This document shows positions 38,240 through 46,666 of a stretch of DNA of 64,000 nt, piece after piece. A model generated the notes under the pieces. The model was not told the origin of the DNA. It saw only the letters and a program-made list of their open reading frames with translations, and searched no databases. This DNA comes from Pseudomonas sp. P8_229 (lineage in GTDB: Bacteria > Pseudomonadota > Gammaproteobacteria > Pseudomonadales > Pseudomonadaceae), in contig NZ_CP125378.1 in assembly GCF_034008635.1 (NCBI RefSeq), forward strand, positions 772,501-836,500, given 5' to 3'. A program made the position numbers and the translations under genes. The stretch's first letter is position 1, and every line of letters begins with the position of its first letter.

Positions 38240-38710
38240 ATGAGTAAAGCAGACGAACTGGCCGCCAAACTCAAGCAAACCCGGCATACCCACGCGGATG
38301 CCGCGCTGGAGATCGATTGCTGGCCGGCGCAGGTCTACGATCTGTACCACCGCATCGAGGCCTGGCTGCAGCCAGTCACCGAAGTCGGCCTGAAAATCCG
38401 CCGCAATCCGACCCACGTTTGCGAAAGCTCGCCCGATGGCGAAAGCCACGATTACGCGATCGACCAATTGGTGATAGAGGCCAACCAACAAACCCTGACA
38501 TTTGATCCCATCGCGCGTTTTACCGAGGACGGCGCCGGGCGCGTGCAGATCACCCTGCCCGAGCGCAACACCTATCTGCTGCGCACCGTCGATGAACACC
38601 ACGAAAGTCATTGGTGGTTGCAGACGGTGGAAACCGGTCAGGAGCTGGATGCCATCGCGCTGACCGAAAACAACCTGTTGCAGGTGGTGCAGGAAGGACT
38701 GGGGCTTTAG
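38240..38710 (+). CDS. Conserved protein of unknown function
   Basis: This 156-residue soluble protein begins MSKADELAAKLKQTRHTHADAALEIDCWPAQVYDLYHRIEAWLQPV. A middle region with alternating beta-like segments (VGLKIRRNP, YAIDQLVIEANQQTLTFDPIARF, GRVQITLPERNTYLLR) ends in HHESHWWLQTVETGQELDAIALTENNLLQVVQEGLGL. I see no catalytic motif, signal peptide or membrane segment. AGGGA precedes the ATG at 38240. It is a lone gene next to the T6SS module, so an immunity or accessory role is possible but unsupported. Confidence 0.7.
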   Translation: MSKADELAAKLKQTRHTHADAALEIDCWPAQVYDLYHRIEAWLQPVTEVGLKIRRNPTHVCESSPDGESHDYAIDQLVIEANQQTLTFDPIARFTEDGAGRVQITLPERNTYLLRTVDEHHESHWWLQTVETGQELDAIALTENNLLQVVQEGLGL

Positions 38711-38835
38711 GTACTCTCTGTCACCATCAAGACTGAGTGCTCGATCCGCCACACTCAACGGCCAGATTTCCTAAAGGATTCTGGCCGCTTGTCGTTACAG
38801 GACCACTAGTCCAACCCATTGGAAAACCTGACCGC

Positions 38836-40107
38836 ATGGATGCTTTGACCGTAACGCCGCTTACGCAATTCTTTAAACGCAATTTCAAACGGGTTCTTGA
38901 TTACTGGAGCCAGATCACCGTCACGCTGGGCCTCCTTGGTGCAGGCCTGGCGATCCTTGGGCTGTATATCTATACCCGTGCGATTGGTCGTACAGATCTT
39001 TTCCTGCCGAGTATCGATGCCAAATCGGTGCTTGCCATCTGGCTGCAATTAATTGTGCTGATCATGATCGGCTATCTGGTCGTACTCTCCGCCAGCGCTT
39101 GTTTTTACGGCATCACGGTGTCGATGTTCGATAAAGTACCCAAAAAACACAATCGAATCGCTAGTTGGCTGCTACTTCCTCTGTGCTCTGGCTTTTTTAC
39201 TTTTACTATTCTACTTTTCATTTTTCCTGAAAGATTCAGTGCCGGGATTTCGATGCTGACAGTCTTTTTGGTAACCCTGCTCGCCTACTCCGCGCTTTTC
39301 CTGTTCAAACCCTTTCGAAAAATCTTCAACCAAAACACCGAAAAAATGCTGGGCTGGGAGAAAAATTTCTTTCGACTCCTTATCGGTAGCATCGTCGGCC
39401 TTGCCGTTCTCTTCGCTTCACTCCCGACCTTATTAATTCTCTCGACTTACGTCGGCGAAGATAACGCTGACGCAGTAATGGTCGTCGGATTACTCTGCTT
39501 AGGCACACTCGTTTTGAGCCTCGTTCCGGTTTTCATTTTTTACATCAGTAAAGGTCATGTCTTTGCGCGTATCGCTTATGGCATCGCAACAGCACTGGTG
39601 CTGTTCAGCGCGTTTCTTCTTCTATCACCTGGAGCAATGCCAAGCATCACCTACGCAGCCGCCGGAAACCTGGCTATCCGTCAAATGCCGGCGCGTTTCA
39701 TTCTGGATGAAAGCATCAGCCTCGGCGACGTAGATAACAGAGAGTGGCGAACCAGACTCAATGAAAAGAAAAAGGTCGAAGTCACGGCGTTTCCATTGTT
39801 CGCCTTCGGCGATATCTTGCTGTTGTGCAGCAGAGATTTGTTGCGCTTGAACCTGTATGACCTGCCTCGCTACACAGGTTTCTGCATTGCCACACGCAAC
39901 AGCAAGGTGACCCAGAAACCGTTGCGCCCCGGACTTGCACGTGCGCTCACCTGGCAACAGCGCGCTGAACACGTCGTGGGCTGGGAGCACTTGCGCTCAG
40001 CTGTTTTAAATCCCATTCACGCATCATCACGAGCGCTGGAATTCAAACGCTTGAGTGAGCAGACAGCTGAACCTGTCAAAACTGTAATCCCCCTCTCAGC
40101 CAACTGA
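38836..40107 (+). CDS. Multi-pass membrane protein of unknown function
   Basis: This 423-residue protein has about seven to eight hydrophobic segments in its first 280 residues (including VTLGLLGAGLAILGLYIYTRA, WLQLIVLIMIGYLVVLSASACF and FFTFTILLFIFP), then a soluble C-terminal part of about 140 residues (from MPARFILDESISLGDVDNREWRTRLNEKKKVE) that looks polar and beta-rich. I do not recognise a family. Base composition is more AT-rich than the neighbouring copper genes, consistent with transfer. The start at 38836 is the first ATG before the hydrophobic part. Confidence 0.7.
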   Translation: MDALTVTPLTQFFKRNFKRVLDYWSQITVTLGLLGAGLAILGLYIYTRAIGRTDLFLPSIDAKSVLAIWLQLIVLIMIGYLVVLSASACFYGITVSMFDKVPKKHNRIASWLLLPLCSGFFTFTILLFIFPERFSAGISMLTVFLVTLLAYSALFLFKPFRKIFNQNTEKMLGWEKNFFRLLIGSIVGLAVLFASLPTLLILSTYVGEDNADAVMVVGLLCLGTLVLSLVPVFIFYISKGHVFARIAYGIATALVLFSAFLLLSPGAMPSITYAAAGNLAIRQMPARFILDESISLGDVDNREWRTRLNEKKKVEVTAFPLFAFGDILLLCSRDLLRLNLYDLPRYTGFCIATRNSKVTQKPLRPGLARALTWQQRAEHVVGWEHLRSAVLNPIHASSRALEFKRLSEQTAEPVKTVIPLSAN

Positions 40108-40160
40108 AAGCCAGCGCTGGTTAGCCTCCCCGTCATGTGTCAAACGGGGACTTCCAGCGC

Positions 40161-41867
40161 ATGCCTTCCACCACTTCAAGACGCGCCTTCGTCAAAGGCC
40201 TCGCCGCCAGCGGCCTGCTCGGCGGCCTCGGCCTGTGGCGCGCGCCGGTCTGGGCGCTAAGCGAATCGGGGCAGATCAACCAACTGAGCGGCAGCGAGTT
40301 CGAGCTGTTCATCGGCGAAACCCCGGTCAACTTCACCGGCAGCCCACGCACCGCGCTGACCATCAACGGCAGTCTGCCCGGCCCGCTGCTGCGCTGGCGC
40401 GAGGGCGATACGGTGACGCTGCGGGTGCGCAACCGGCTCAAGGACAGCACCTCGATTCACTGGCACGGCATCCTGCTGCCGGCCAACATGGACGGCGTGC
40501 CGGGCCTGAGTTTCCATGGCATCGAACCGGGTGGCGTGTACGTCTACCAGTTCAAGGTGCGGCAGCACGGCACCTACTGGTATCACAGCCATTCCGGGTT
40601 GCAGGAACAGGCCGGAGTCTACGGGCCGCTGGTGATCGACGCCAAGGAACCGGAGCCGTTCCAGTACGACCGCGACTACGTGGTGATGCTCAGCGACTGG
40701 ACCGACGAAGCCCCGGCCAGCCTGATGAAGACCCTGAAAAAGCAGTCCGACTACTACAACTACCACAAGCGCACCGTCGGCGATTTCATCGACGACGTCA
40801 GCGAAAAAGGCTGGAGCGCCACCGTCGCCGACCGCACCATGTGGGCCGAAATGAAGATGAACCCTGCCGACATCGCTGACGTCAGTGGCGCCACCTACAC
40901 CTTCCTGATCAACGGCCACACCCCCGATTCCAACTGGACCGGGCTGTTTCGCCCCGGCGAAAAACTGCGCCTGCGCCTGATCAACGGCTCGGCCACGACC
41001 TACTTCGATGTGCGCATCCCCGGACTGAAAATGACCGTGGTCGCGGCGGACGGCTTGCACGTCAAACCGGTCAGCGTCGATGAGCTGCGCATCGCGGTGG
41101 CGGAAACCTACGACGTGATCGTCGAACCCGCCGCCGAGGCCCACACCCTGTTCGCCCAGGCCATGGACCGCACCGGTTACGCCCGCGCCACCCTGGCAAC
41201 GCGTGCCGGTTTGTCAGCCCCGGTGCCTGCGCTGGACCCACGTCCGTTGGTGACCATGGACGACATGGGCATGGGCGGTATGGATCACGGCTCGATGGAC
41301 ATGAGCGACATGGCGGGCATGGATCACTCGGCGATAGGCCCGATGCAATCCCACCCCGCCAGCGAGAAAGACAATCCGCTGGTGGACATGCAAGCCATGA
41401 GCACCGCCCCCAAACTCGATGACCCTGGCCTCGGTCTGCGCAACAACGGTCGCCGCGTGCTGACCTACGCCGACCTGCGCAGCACCTTCGAAGACCCGGA
41501 CGGCCGCGACCCCGGCCGCACGATTGAGCTGCACCTGACCGGGCACATGGAGAAATTCGCCTGGTCGTTCAACGGCATCAAGTTCTCCGACGCCGAGCCG
41601 CTGCGCCTCAAGTACGGCGAGCGCATTCGCCTGGTGTTGGTCAACGACACAATGATGACCCACCCCATCCACCTGCACGGTATGTGGAGCGATCTGGAAG
41701 ACCAAAACGGCAACTTCCAGGTGCGCAAACACACCATCGACATGCCGCCCGGCACCCGCCGCAGTTACCGGGTGACAGCCGATGCATTGGGCCGCTGGGC
41801 CTATCACTGCCATCTGCTCTATCACATGGAAATGGGCATGTTCCGCGAAGTGCGGGTGGAAGAATGA
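40161..41867 (+). CDS. copA: Copper-resistance multicopper oxidase
   Basis: CopA is a periplasmic cuprous oxidase. The 568-residue protein begins with a Tat signal ([17 protein letters not shown]), so it is exported folded. Copper ligands are clear: HWHG (His100, His102), YHSHSG (His142, His144), HPIHLHGMW, and the C-terminal [12 protein letters not shown] of the type-1 site. A Met/His-rich stretch near residues 375-400 ([22 protein letters not shown]) is typical of CopA. It is the first gene of copABCD; its stop is 11 bases before copB. No copRS regulator is in the window. Confidence 0.96.
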   Translation: MPSTTSRRAFVKGLAASGLLGGLGLWRAPVWALSESGQINQLSGSEFELFIGETPVNFTGSPRTALTINGSLPGPLLRWREGDTVTLRVRNRLKDSTSIHWHGILLPANMDGVPGLSFHGIEPGGVYVYQFKVRQHGTYWYHSHSGLQEQAGVYGPLVIDAKEPEPFQYDRDYVVMLSDWTDEAPASLMKTLKKQSDYYNYHKRTVGDFIDDVSEKGWSATVADRTMWAEMKMNPADIADVSGATYTFLINGHTPDSNWTGLFRPGEKLRLRLINGSATTYFDVRIPGLKMTVVAADGLHVKPVSVDELRIAVAETYDVIVEPAAEAHTLFAQAMDRTGYARATLATRAGLSAPVPALDPRPLVTMDDMGMGGMDHGSMDMSDMAGMDHSAIGPMQSHPASEKDNPLVDMQAMSTAPKLDDPGLGLRNNGRRVLTYADLRSTFEDPDGRDPGRTIELHLTGHMEKFAWSFNGIKFSDAEPLRLKYGERIRLVLVNDTMMTHPIHLHGMWSDLEDQNGNFQVRKHTIDMPPGTRRSYRVTADALGRWAYHCHLLYHMEMGMFREVRVEE

Positions 41868-41878
41868 AGGGGCCGATC

Positions 41879-42745
41879 ATGACTCGAATCGCAGCGTTCT
41901 GCGTGTTGCTCATCGGCACAGGCGCCATGGCGGCCAACGACATGCCGGGCATGGATCACAGCCAGATGCCCGGCATGGATCACTCGATGCAAAGCATGGA
42001 CGACGGCATGATGCAGCCACCCGCGCCGACTGAAAGCCGCACGCCGATCCCGGTGCTGACCGACGCCGACCGCGCCGCCGTGTTCGTCAGTCCCGGCGGC
42101 CATCAGGTGCATGACAGTGCAATCAACACGTACTTCCTTGCCGACAAACTCGAATGGCAGGACGCCGATGACGGCAGCACGCTGGCCTGGGATCTGTCTG
42201 GCTGGATCGGCGGCGACATCGATCGCCTGTGGCTGCGTTCGGAAGGCGAACGCAGCAACGGCAAGACCGAGGACGCCGAGATCCAGGCCTTGTGGGGCCA
42301 CGCCATTTCACCGTGGTGGGACGTGGTCAGCGGCGTGCGCCAGGACTTCAAACCCGGCGCGCCGCAAACCTGGGCCGCGTTCGGTTTGCAGGGCATGGCG
42401 CTGTACAACTTCGAGGCCGAGGCCACCGCGTTTCTCGGTGAGGGCGGGCAAAGCGCGGTACGGCTGGAGGGCGACTACGACATTCTGTTGACCAACCGGC
42501 TGATCCTGCAGCCCACCGCCGAACTCAACGTCTACGGCAAGAACGACCCGCAACGGGGCCTCGGCTCCGGTCTGTCGAACACCGAAGCAGGTCTGCGCCT
42601 GCGCTATGAAATCCGCCGTGAATTTGCGCCGTACATCGGCGTGACGTGGAACCGCACCTACGGCAACACCGCCGATTACGCTCGCGAAGAAGGCGAGGAT
42701 CGCAGCGAAGCGCGCCTCGTGCTTGGCGTGCGGATGTGGTTCTGA
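41879..42745 (+). CDS. copB: Copper-resistance outer-membrane protein
   Basis: This 288-residue protein has a signal peptide ([19 protein letters not shown]), a short Met/His-rich segment ([22 protein letters not shown]) and a C-terminal beta-barrel-like domain of about 200 residues ending in aromatic-rich strands ([10 protein letters not shown]). It should form an outer-membrane barrel that sequesters or exports copper. ATG at 41879 with AAGGGG upstream is preferred over the in-frame ATG at 41864 that overlaps the copA stop. It is shorter in the Met-rich part than classic CopB. Confidence 0.94.
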   Translation: MTRIAAFCVLLIGTGAMAANDMPGMDHSQMPGMDHSMQSMDDGMMQPPAPTESRTPIPVLTDADRAAVFVSPGGHQVHDSAINTYFLADKLEWQDADDGSTLAWDLSGWIGGDIDRLWLRSEGERSNGKTEDAEIQALWGHAISPWWDVVSGVRQDFKPGAPQTWAAFGLQGMALYNFEAEATAFLGEGGQSAVRLEGDYDILLTNRLILQPTAELNVYGKNDPQRGLGSGLSNTEAGLRLRYEIRREFAPYIGVTWNRTYGNTADYAREEGEDRSEARLVLGVRMWF

Positions 42746-42776
42746 ATCCCATTAGAAAACAACCCAGAGGTCTTGC

Positions 42777-43151
42777 ATGCGCACGTCGAATATCACCCTT
42801 GTACTCGCCAGCGGATTGCTCTTGAGCACCCTCGCCCAGGCCCACCCGAAACTGCTGTCATCGACCCCGGCCGACGGCGCCGACGGCGCAGCACCCGGCA
42901 AGATCGAACTGCACTTTTCCGAGAACCTGCTGACCCAGTTCTCTGGCGCCAAACTGGTGATGACCGAGATGCCCGGCATGGCCCATTCGCCGATGCCGAT
43001 GAAGGCCAGGATCAGCGCCGGCAGCGACCCGAAAACCATGCTCGTCACCCCGCTCGACCCGCTGCCTGTCGGCACCTACAAGGTCGAGTGGCGCGCGGTG
43101 TCGTCCGACACGCACCCGATCACCGGCAACGTCATGTTCAAAGTGAAGTGA
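42777..43151 (+). CDS. copC: Periplasmic copper chaperone
   Basis: CopC is a small periplasmic cupredoxin-like copper-binding protein. The 124-residue precursor has a signal peptide ending at AQA, so the mature protein begins with His23 (HPKLLSSTPADG), the amino-terminal copper ligand. A Met-rich loop (MTEMPGMAHSPMPMK) forms the cuprous site, and WRAVSSDTHPITGNVMFKV ends the fold. It lies between copB and copD in the operon. Confidence 0.96.
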   Translation: MRTSNITLVLASGLLLSTLAQAHPKLLSSTPADGADGAAPGKIELHFSENLLTQFSGAKLVMTEMPGMAHSPMPMKARISAGSDPKTMLVTPLDPLPVGTYKVEWRAVSSDTHPITGNVMFKVK

Positions 43152-43154
43152 GCG

Positions 43155-44024
43155 ATGATTGAACTGAGCAACATCATCCTGCGTCTGGCGTTGTATGTGA
43201 ATTTGCTGCTGTTGTTCGGGATGGCGTTGTTTGCGCTGTACAGCGGTAACGTCGTCCTGCGGTTTGGCCCGATGTTGCGTGGGTTGGCGTTGCTCGGGGC
43301 GCTGCTGTCTGTGACTGGATTGTTGCTGATGACCAGCGCCATGAGCGGCGAAACCGAGTTCGCCGCGCTGTGGCCGCACCTGCAGATGATGCTGCTGGAA
43401 ACGGATGTCGGGGCGGCGTGGGTGGTGCGCCTGGTGGTGCTGATTGTAGTGCTGATCCGGCCGGTTTTCTGGATCGTGTCGATTGCCGGAGCGATCGCCC
43501 TCGCCTCTCTCGCGTGGAGCGGACACGGGGCGATGGATGAGGGCCTGCTGCGGGCCTGGCATTTCCTCAGCGACATCCTCCATCTGCTGGCGGCGGGTGC
43601 ATGGTTGGGGGGCATGCTGGCGCTGGTGTTGCTGGCCCGTGGCCGTGTGGATGAAACGCGGATTCGCCTGTTGGCTGATGCAGTGAAACGCTTCGAATGG
43701 GTCGGCGCGGCGATTGTGCTGACGCTGTCGATCACTGGCGTGGTGAATTACCTGTTCATCGTCGGCCCGAAGCTGGATGACATGCTATTCGGCACCTACG
43801 GGATGTTGCTGGCAATCAAGGTTCTGCTGTTTGCCGGGATGTTGGTGCTGGCCGCGCTGAACCGCTTTCACCTTGGGCCTGCGCTGGAACGATCAGTACG
43901 CGATGAGCAGCACGTCGTCGCGGCGAATGCGCTAAGACGCAGCGTGCTGCTGGAACTGGGCATGGCCCTGCTGATCGTCGCCTTGGTGGCGTGGCTCGGC
44001 ACGTTGAGCCCGGACGCGGGATGA
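43155..44024 (+). CDS. copD: Copper-resistance inner-membrane protein
   Basis: This 289-residue protein has about eight hydrophobic segments and starts 3 bases after copC. Family marks include the HGAMDEG motif near the middle, HLLAAGAWLGGMLALVLLARG, and GVVNYLFIVGPKLDDMLFGTYGMLLAIKVLLF. It is thought to work with CopC to move copper across the inner membrane. It is the last gene of the cop operon. Confidence 0.94.
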   Translation: MIELSNIILRLALYVNLLLLFGMALFALYSGNVVLRFGPMLRGLALLGALLSVTGLLLMTSAMSGETEFAALWPHLQMMLLETDVGAAWVVRLVVLIVVLIRPVFWIVSIAGAIALASLAWSGHGAMDEGLLRAWHFLSDILHLLAAGAWLGGMLALVLLARGRVDETRIRLLADAVKRFEWVGAAIVLTLSITGVVNYLFIVGPKLDDMLFGTYGMLLAIKVLLFAGMLVLAALNRFHLGPALERSVRDEQHVVAANALRRSVLLELGMALLIVALVAWLGTLSPDAG

Positions 44025-44082
44025 CACCCGCGAAGGCCTTTCACTACACTGGCTCACCGTCCTCTTCAAAAGCCCGATCTCC

Positions 44083-44868
44083 ATGACAATTCTAAAAAGC
44101 ACCCAGATCCTTTGCGGTGCGCTGACATTGGCCACCGCCGTTCAGGCCCAGGAAACGCCTTCGCACCTCGACAGCATCCAGCAACAAGGCCAACTGCGCG
44201 TCTGCACCACCGGCGACTACAAGCCCTACACCTTCAAGCGCAGCGACGGCGACTTCGAAGGTATCGACATCGCCATGGCGCGCTCGCTGGCCGCCAGCCT
44301 CGGGGTCAAAGTGGAATGGGTGCAGACCACCTGGAAAACCCTGACGCCAGACATGCAGGCCGGCAAGTGCGACATCGGCATGGGCGGCATCTCGGTCACC
44401 CTGGAGCGGCAGAAAAAAGCCTACTTCAGCAACACCCTCGACAGCGACGGCAAGATCCCGCTGGTGCGCTGCGCCGATCAAACCAAGTACCAGACCCTCG
44501 AGCAGATCAACCAGCCCAACGTGCGCCTGGTCGAACCCGCGGGCGGCACCAACGAAGCCTTCGTCCACGCCCTGCTGCCCAAGGCGCAACTGGCCCTGCA
44601 CGACAACGTGACGATCTTCCAGCAGTTGCTCGACAACAAGGCCGACGTGATGATCACCGACGCCTCGGAAGCGCTGTACCAGCAGAAACTCAAACCCGGT
44701 TTGTGCGCGGTGAATCCGCACCAGTACATGCAGTACGGCGAGAAGGCTTACCTGCTGCCGCGCGATGACATCAGCTGGAAGTTGTACGTCGATCAGTGGC
44801 TGCACCTGAGCAAAGTCACCGGCACTTATCAGAAGATCATTGGTGAATGGTTGGCTGTGCCGCAGTAA
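44083..44868 (+). CDS. Periplasmic solute-binding-type protein, cyclohexadienyl dehydratase (PheC) like
   Basis: This 261-residue protein has a signal peptide (about residues 1-22) and a family 3 solute-binding fold. VCTTGDYKPYTFKRSDGDFEGIDIAMARSLA, the middle part GISVTLERQKKAYFS, and the GGTNEAFVHALLPKAQ segment closely follow P. aeruginosa PheC, a periplasmic cyclohexadienyl dehydratase that makes phenylpyruvate. Whether it is an enzyme or an amino-acid receptor is open. No ABC permease lies beside it, which favours an enzyme or an orphan receptor. Confidence 0.85.
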   Translation: MTILKSTQILCGALTLATAVQAQETPSHLDSIQQQGQLRVCTTGDYKPYTFKRSDGDFEGIDIAMARSLAASLGVKVEWVQTTWKTLTPDMQAGKCDIGMGGISVTLERQKKAYFSNTLDSDGKIPLVRCADQTKYQTLEQINQPNVRLVEPAGGTNEAFVHALLPKAQLALHDNVTIFQQLLDNKADVMITDASEALYQQKLKPGLCAVNPHQYMQYGEKAYLLPRDDISWKLYVDQWLHLSKVTGTYQKIIGEWLAVPQ

Positions 44869-44931
44869 GCGGTTTCAGCGCTTCACTGGCCTGGCTGTCC
44901 GGCGCGGCGGTCAGGACGATAGCGCCCGTTC

Positions 44932-45102
44932 TGAAGCCGACACCCGTTACTTCAGCGAACTGGCGATCGAGAAGGCGTTGGAGCCGAAGGAGTTGATTCT
45001 GATTGAAGGCGCGAGCCACATCGACCTGTACGACAAGGAAAGGAATAGTTTGTCGGGCCGGCGGTGGAGAAAATGGTGGGGAGCTTCAAGCACTACCTGT
45101 AA
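44932..45102 (+). pseudogene. Remnant of an alpha/beta hydrolase (C-terminal end)
   Basis: Frame 1 reads SEADTRYFSELAIEKALEPKELILIEGASHIDLYDKE, matching the acid/histidine end of dienelactone-hydrolase-like enzymes. The sequence then needs a frameshift to continue as VGPAVEKMVGSFKHYL before a stop at 45100-45102. No matching N-terminal part exists upstream, so only the last fragment remains. It sits directly after the PheC-like gene. Confidence 0.6.
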
Positions 45103-45116
45103 CGCGGCAGGCACAA

Positions 45117-45325
45117 AAAAAAGGCGCCCGAGATGGGCCAACGCCGATCAGTTAAGCGAACTCAATGCTCAAAGCAACGAAGATCAATTGTGGGAGCGGG
45201 CTTGCTCGCGAAGACATCGGCCCAACAAACATTGATGTTGACTGCCCACCGCTTTCGCGAGCAAGCCCGCTCCCACAGGGGATCTGCGCTTAACTGATCG
45301 GCATTACCCGATATGGGCGCCTTTT
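45117..45325. repeat. Long inverted repeat interrupted by a REPIN
   Basis: Outer arms match at 11 bases (AAAAGGCGCCC) and 16 bases (GCCGATCAGTTAAGCG), separated by a mismatched dozen. They are about 150 bases apart and enclose the REPIN at 45189-45277. The arms resemble a terminator stem with T-rich outer ends. Confidence 0.75.
45189..45277. repeat. REPIN nested in the inverted repeat
   Basis: TGTGGGAGCGGGCTTGCTCG is mirrored at the other end, with about 36 bases between. It is of the same subtype as the element at 16473. Confidence 0.9.
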
Positions 45326-45410
45326 CTATTGTCTGAACACTGAACCGGTGGAGCCTGAGGAAACAGGTGAACCTGTGGAACTAATTGCACCTGTAGAGCC
45401 AATACACCAA

Positions 45411-45537
45411 TGGAGCGAATTACACCTGTGGCGAGGGGATTTATCCCCGATGGACTGCGTAGCAGTCCTCTGTTTTAAAAGCGGAGTCCGCGACCCATCG
45501 GGGCGGTGCGACGTTTCGCCAAATCCCCTCATCACAA
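45411..45537. repeat. Palindromic repeat, GTGGCGAGGGGATTTATCCCC family
   Basis: CACCTGTGGCGAGGGGATTT at one end and AAATCCCCTCATCACAAGT at the other are inverse-related, with inner ATCCCCGATGG/CCATCGGGG and GGACTGC/GGAGTCC stems. This is a third repeat family. It is preceded by degenerate CACCTGT-like direct repeats. Confidence 0.65.
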
Positions 45538-45561
45538 GTTCAGTATCAGCCTCGATTTCCA

Positions 45562-45777
45562 TCAATCGTCATGCAACATCCCGGAACTGTACTGATTCAA
45601 GCTGCTGCCAATACTGTTGCCACCAAACTTGAGCGTCGTCGCATTACTGCGACCCTCCGGCGATTGGCAATCCGAGGAAAAACAACTGGTGGTGGTCAAG
45701 CCACCGGAGCCCGAACAGGCACTCAATACCGAGACAGCTGCAGCGATCAACAGCACTTTGACGACATTGGTGCGCAT
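45562..45777 (-). CDS. Small lipoprotein of unknown function
   Basis: This 71-residue protein has a lipoprotein signal (MRTNVVKVLLIAAAVSVLSAC, lipid-anchored Cys21) and a short mature part (SGSGGLTTTSCFSSDCQSPEGRSN) with two further cysteines. AAGGGGAG precedes the ATG at 45777. I do not recognise the family. Confidence 0.65.
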   Translation of the reverse strand: MRTNVVKVLLIAAAVSVLSACSGSGGLTTTSCFSSDCQSPEGRSNATTLKFGGNSIGSSLNQYSSGMLHDD

Positions 45778-45876
45778 GGTACGGCTCCCCTTGGGATGAT
45801 CTTGTGCAAGCATCGTAGGCCTTCACCGCGTGTGGCAAGATGAAACTTTGCGGATCGACAGCACGGGTTCAGGTTC

Positions 45877-46245
45877 ATGGGACACTCACCAACTCCCAGC
45901 GAGTTGTACAAAATCAGGGCCGCCCTGTCCGACATCTTTGTCGACACTGGGGTGGACTACCCCTACATCGCTGAGCAAATCAAAGGCTACGAGCCGGAAC
46001 TGCTCAAAAACATCCTCTACTCGGAAGTCGCCGTCGTCTGCGCCGACAACCTGGAATGCGTACTTCCCCCGATCTGGACAGGCTTCGAACCCGACTGGTT
46101 GAACCGGGAAATCGAGCAAATGCTGCTCGCCAACAGGAACAGCAGGTTTCGCCGGCAACTTCATAATCTACATACCGCCTGGCTGCGCTTCAGCTATCGG
46201 GACGTCTGGAAAGAACTGTCAGCCCACCTCAAACAATCGAGCTGA
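45877..46245 (+). CDS. DUF7079 family protein, orphan immunity-like
   Basis: This 122-residue protein closely parallels the DUF7079 gene at 48423: RAALSDIFVDTGVDYPYIAEQIKGY against WALSDAFVDTEVDYEAIARQTENY, then EVAVVCADNLECVLPPIWTGFEPDWL against EIAPVCHTNLETVIPMIWSAFNLENL, and a shared NRNSRFRRQ/RKNSYFRRQ element. The second copy is the last gene of a PAAR-effector module, so this family probably provides immunity. Here there is no effector beside it, so it would be an orphan immunity gene protecting against related toxins. Confidence 0.8.
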   Translation: MGHSPTPSELYKIRAALSDIFVDTGVDYPYIAEQIKGYEPELLKNILYSEVAVVCADNLECVLPPIWTGFEPDWLNREIEQMLLANRNSRFRRQLHNLHTAWLRFSYRDVWKELSAHLKQSS

Positions 46246-46295
46246 TACAGCCCTCCGTGGCACCGGCCTGACCGCTCGCCACAGAGGCACGCGCC

Positions 46296-46658
46296 CTACG
46301 CCTTCAACTCAACGTTATCCAACGCCTGATTCACCGCCAACTCCCCCAACATCACCACCTGCGCAATGCCCAGCAGCGTCTTGCGGTGCGAGATATCCAG
46401 CAACGCGGCGAAATCGTTGAGCATGGTGGTGGCGGAACCCAGCGACTCACTGGCGTTGGCGAGCAGGGATTCAGTGTCGTAGGCCGGGTTGGCGAGGAAC
46501 ATCGGTTTGGCGGTGTTGACGCTGGCCATGATCTGGCTGGTTGGAGTGAGGTAGTGATCGAGAGCGCGTTCGGCGGCTTCGTGGAGTTTGCGGGAATCGA
46601 GGGATTCGTAGGGGGATGCGGGGTCGGTTTCTGGTGGGTTTGGGGTTGGTTTGATCAT
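46296..46658 (-). CDS. DUF6124 (formerly DUF3077) family protein
   Basis: This 120-residue Pseudomonas-specific protein has a charged N terminus (MIKPTPNPPETDPASPYESLDSRKLHEAAERALDHYL) and a helical middle with small residues (PSSQ-like PTSQIMASVNTAKPMFLANPAYDTESLLANASESLGSATTMLNDFA). No enzymatic motif or membrane segment is seen. The start at 46658 has an excellent ribosome binding site, TTAGGAG, 8 bases upstream. That site is perfectly complementary to a segment of the long leader (46667-46858), so translation is probably controlled by RNA folding. Confidence 0.85.
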   Translation of the reverse strand: MIKPTPNPPETDPASPYESLDSRKLHEAAERALDHYLTPTSQIMASVNTAKPMFLANPAYDTESLLANASESLGSATTMLNDFAALLDISHRKTLLGIAQVVMLGELAVNQALDNVELKA

Positions 46659-46666
46659 GGATGAAA

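Noticed and set aside
45348..45632. 94-codon frame on the plus strand rich in Glu/Pro/Val
   Set aside because: It overlaps degenerate direct repeats and a palindromic repeat element, with no ribosome binding site.
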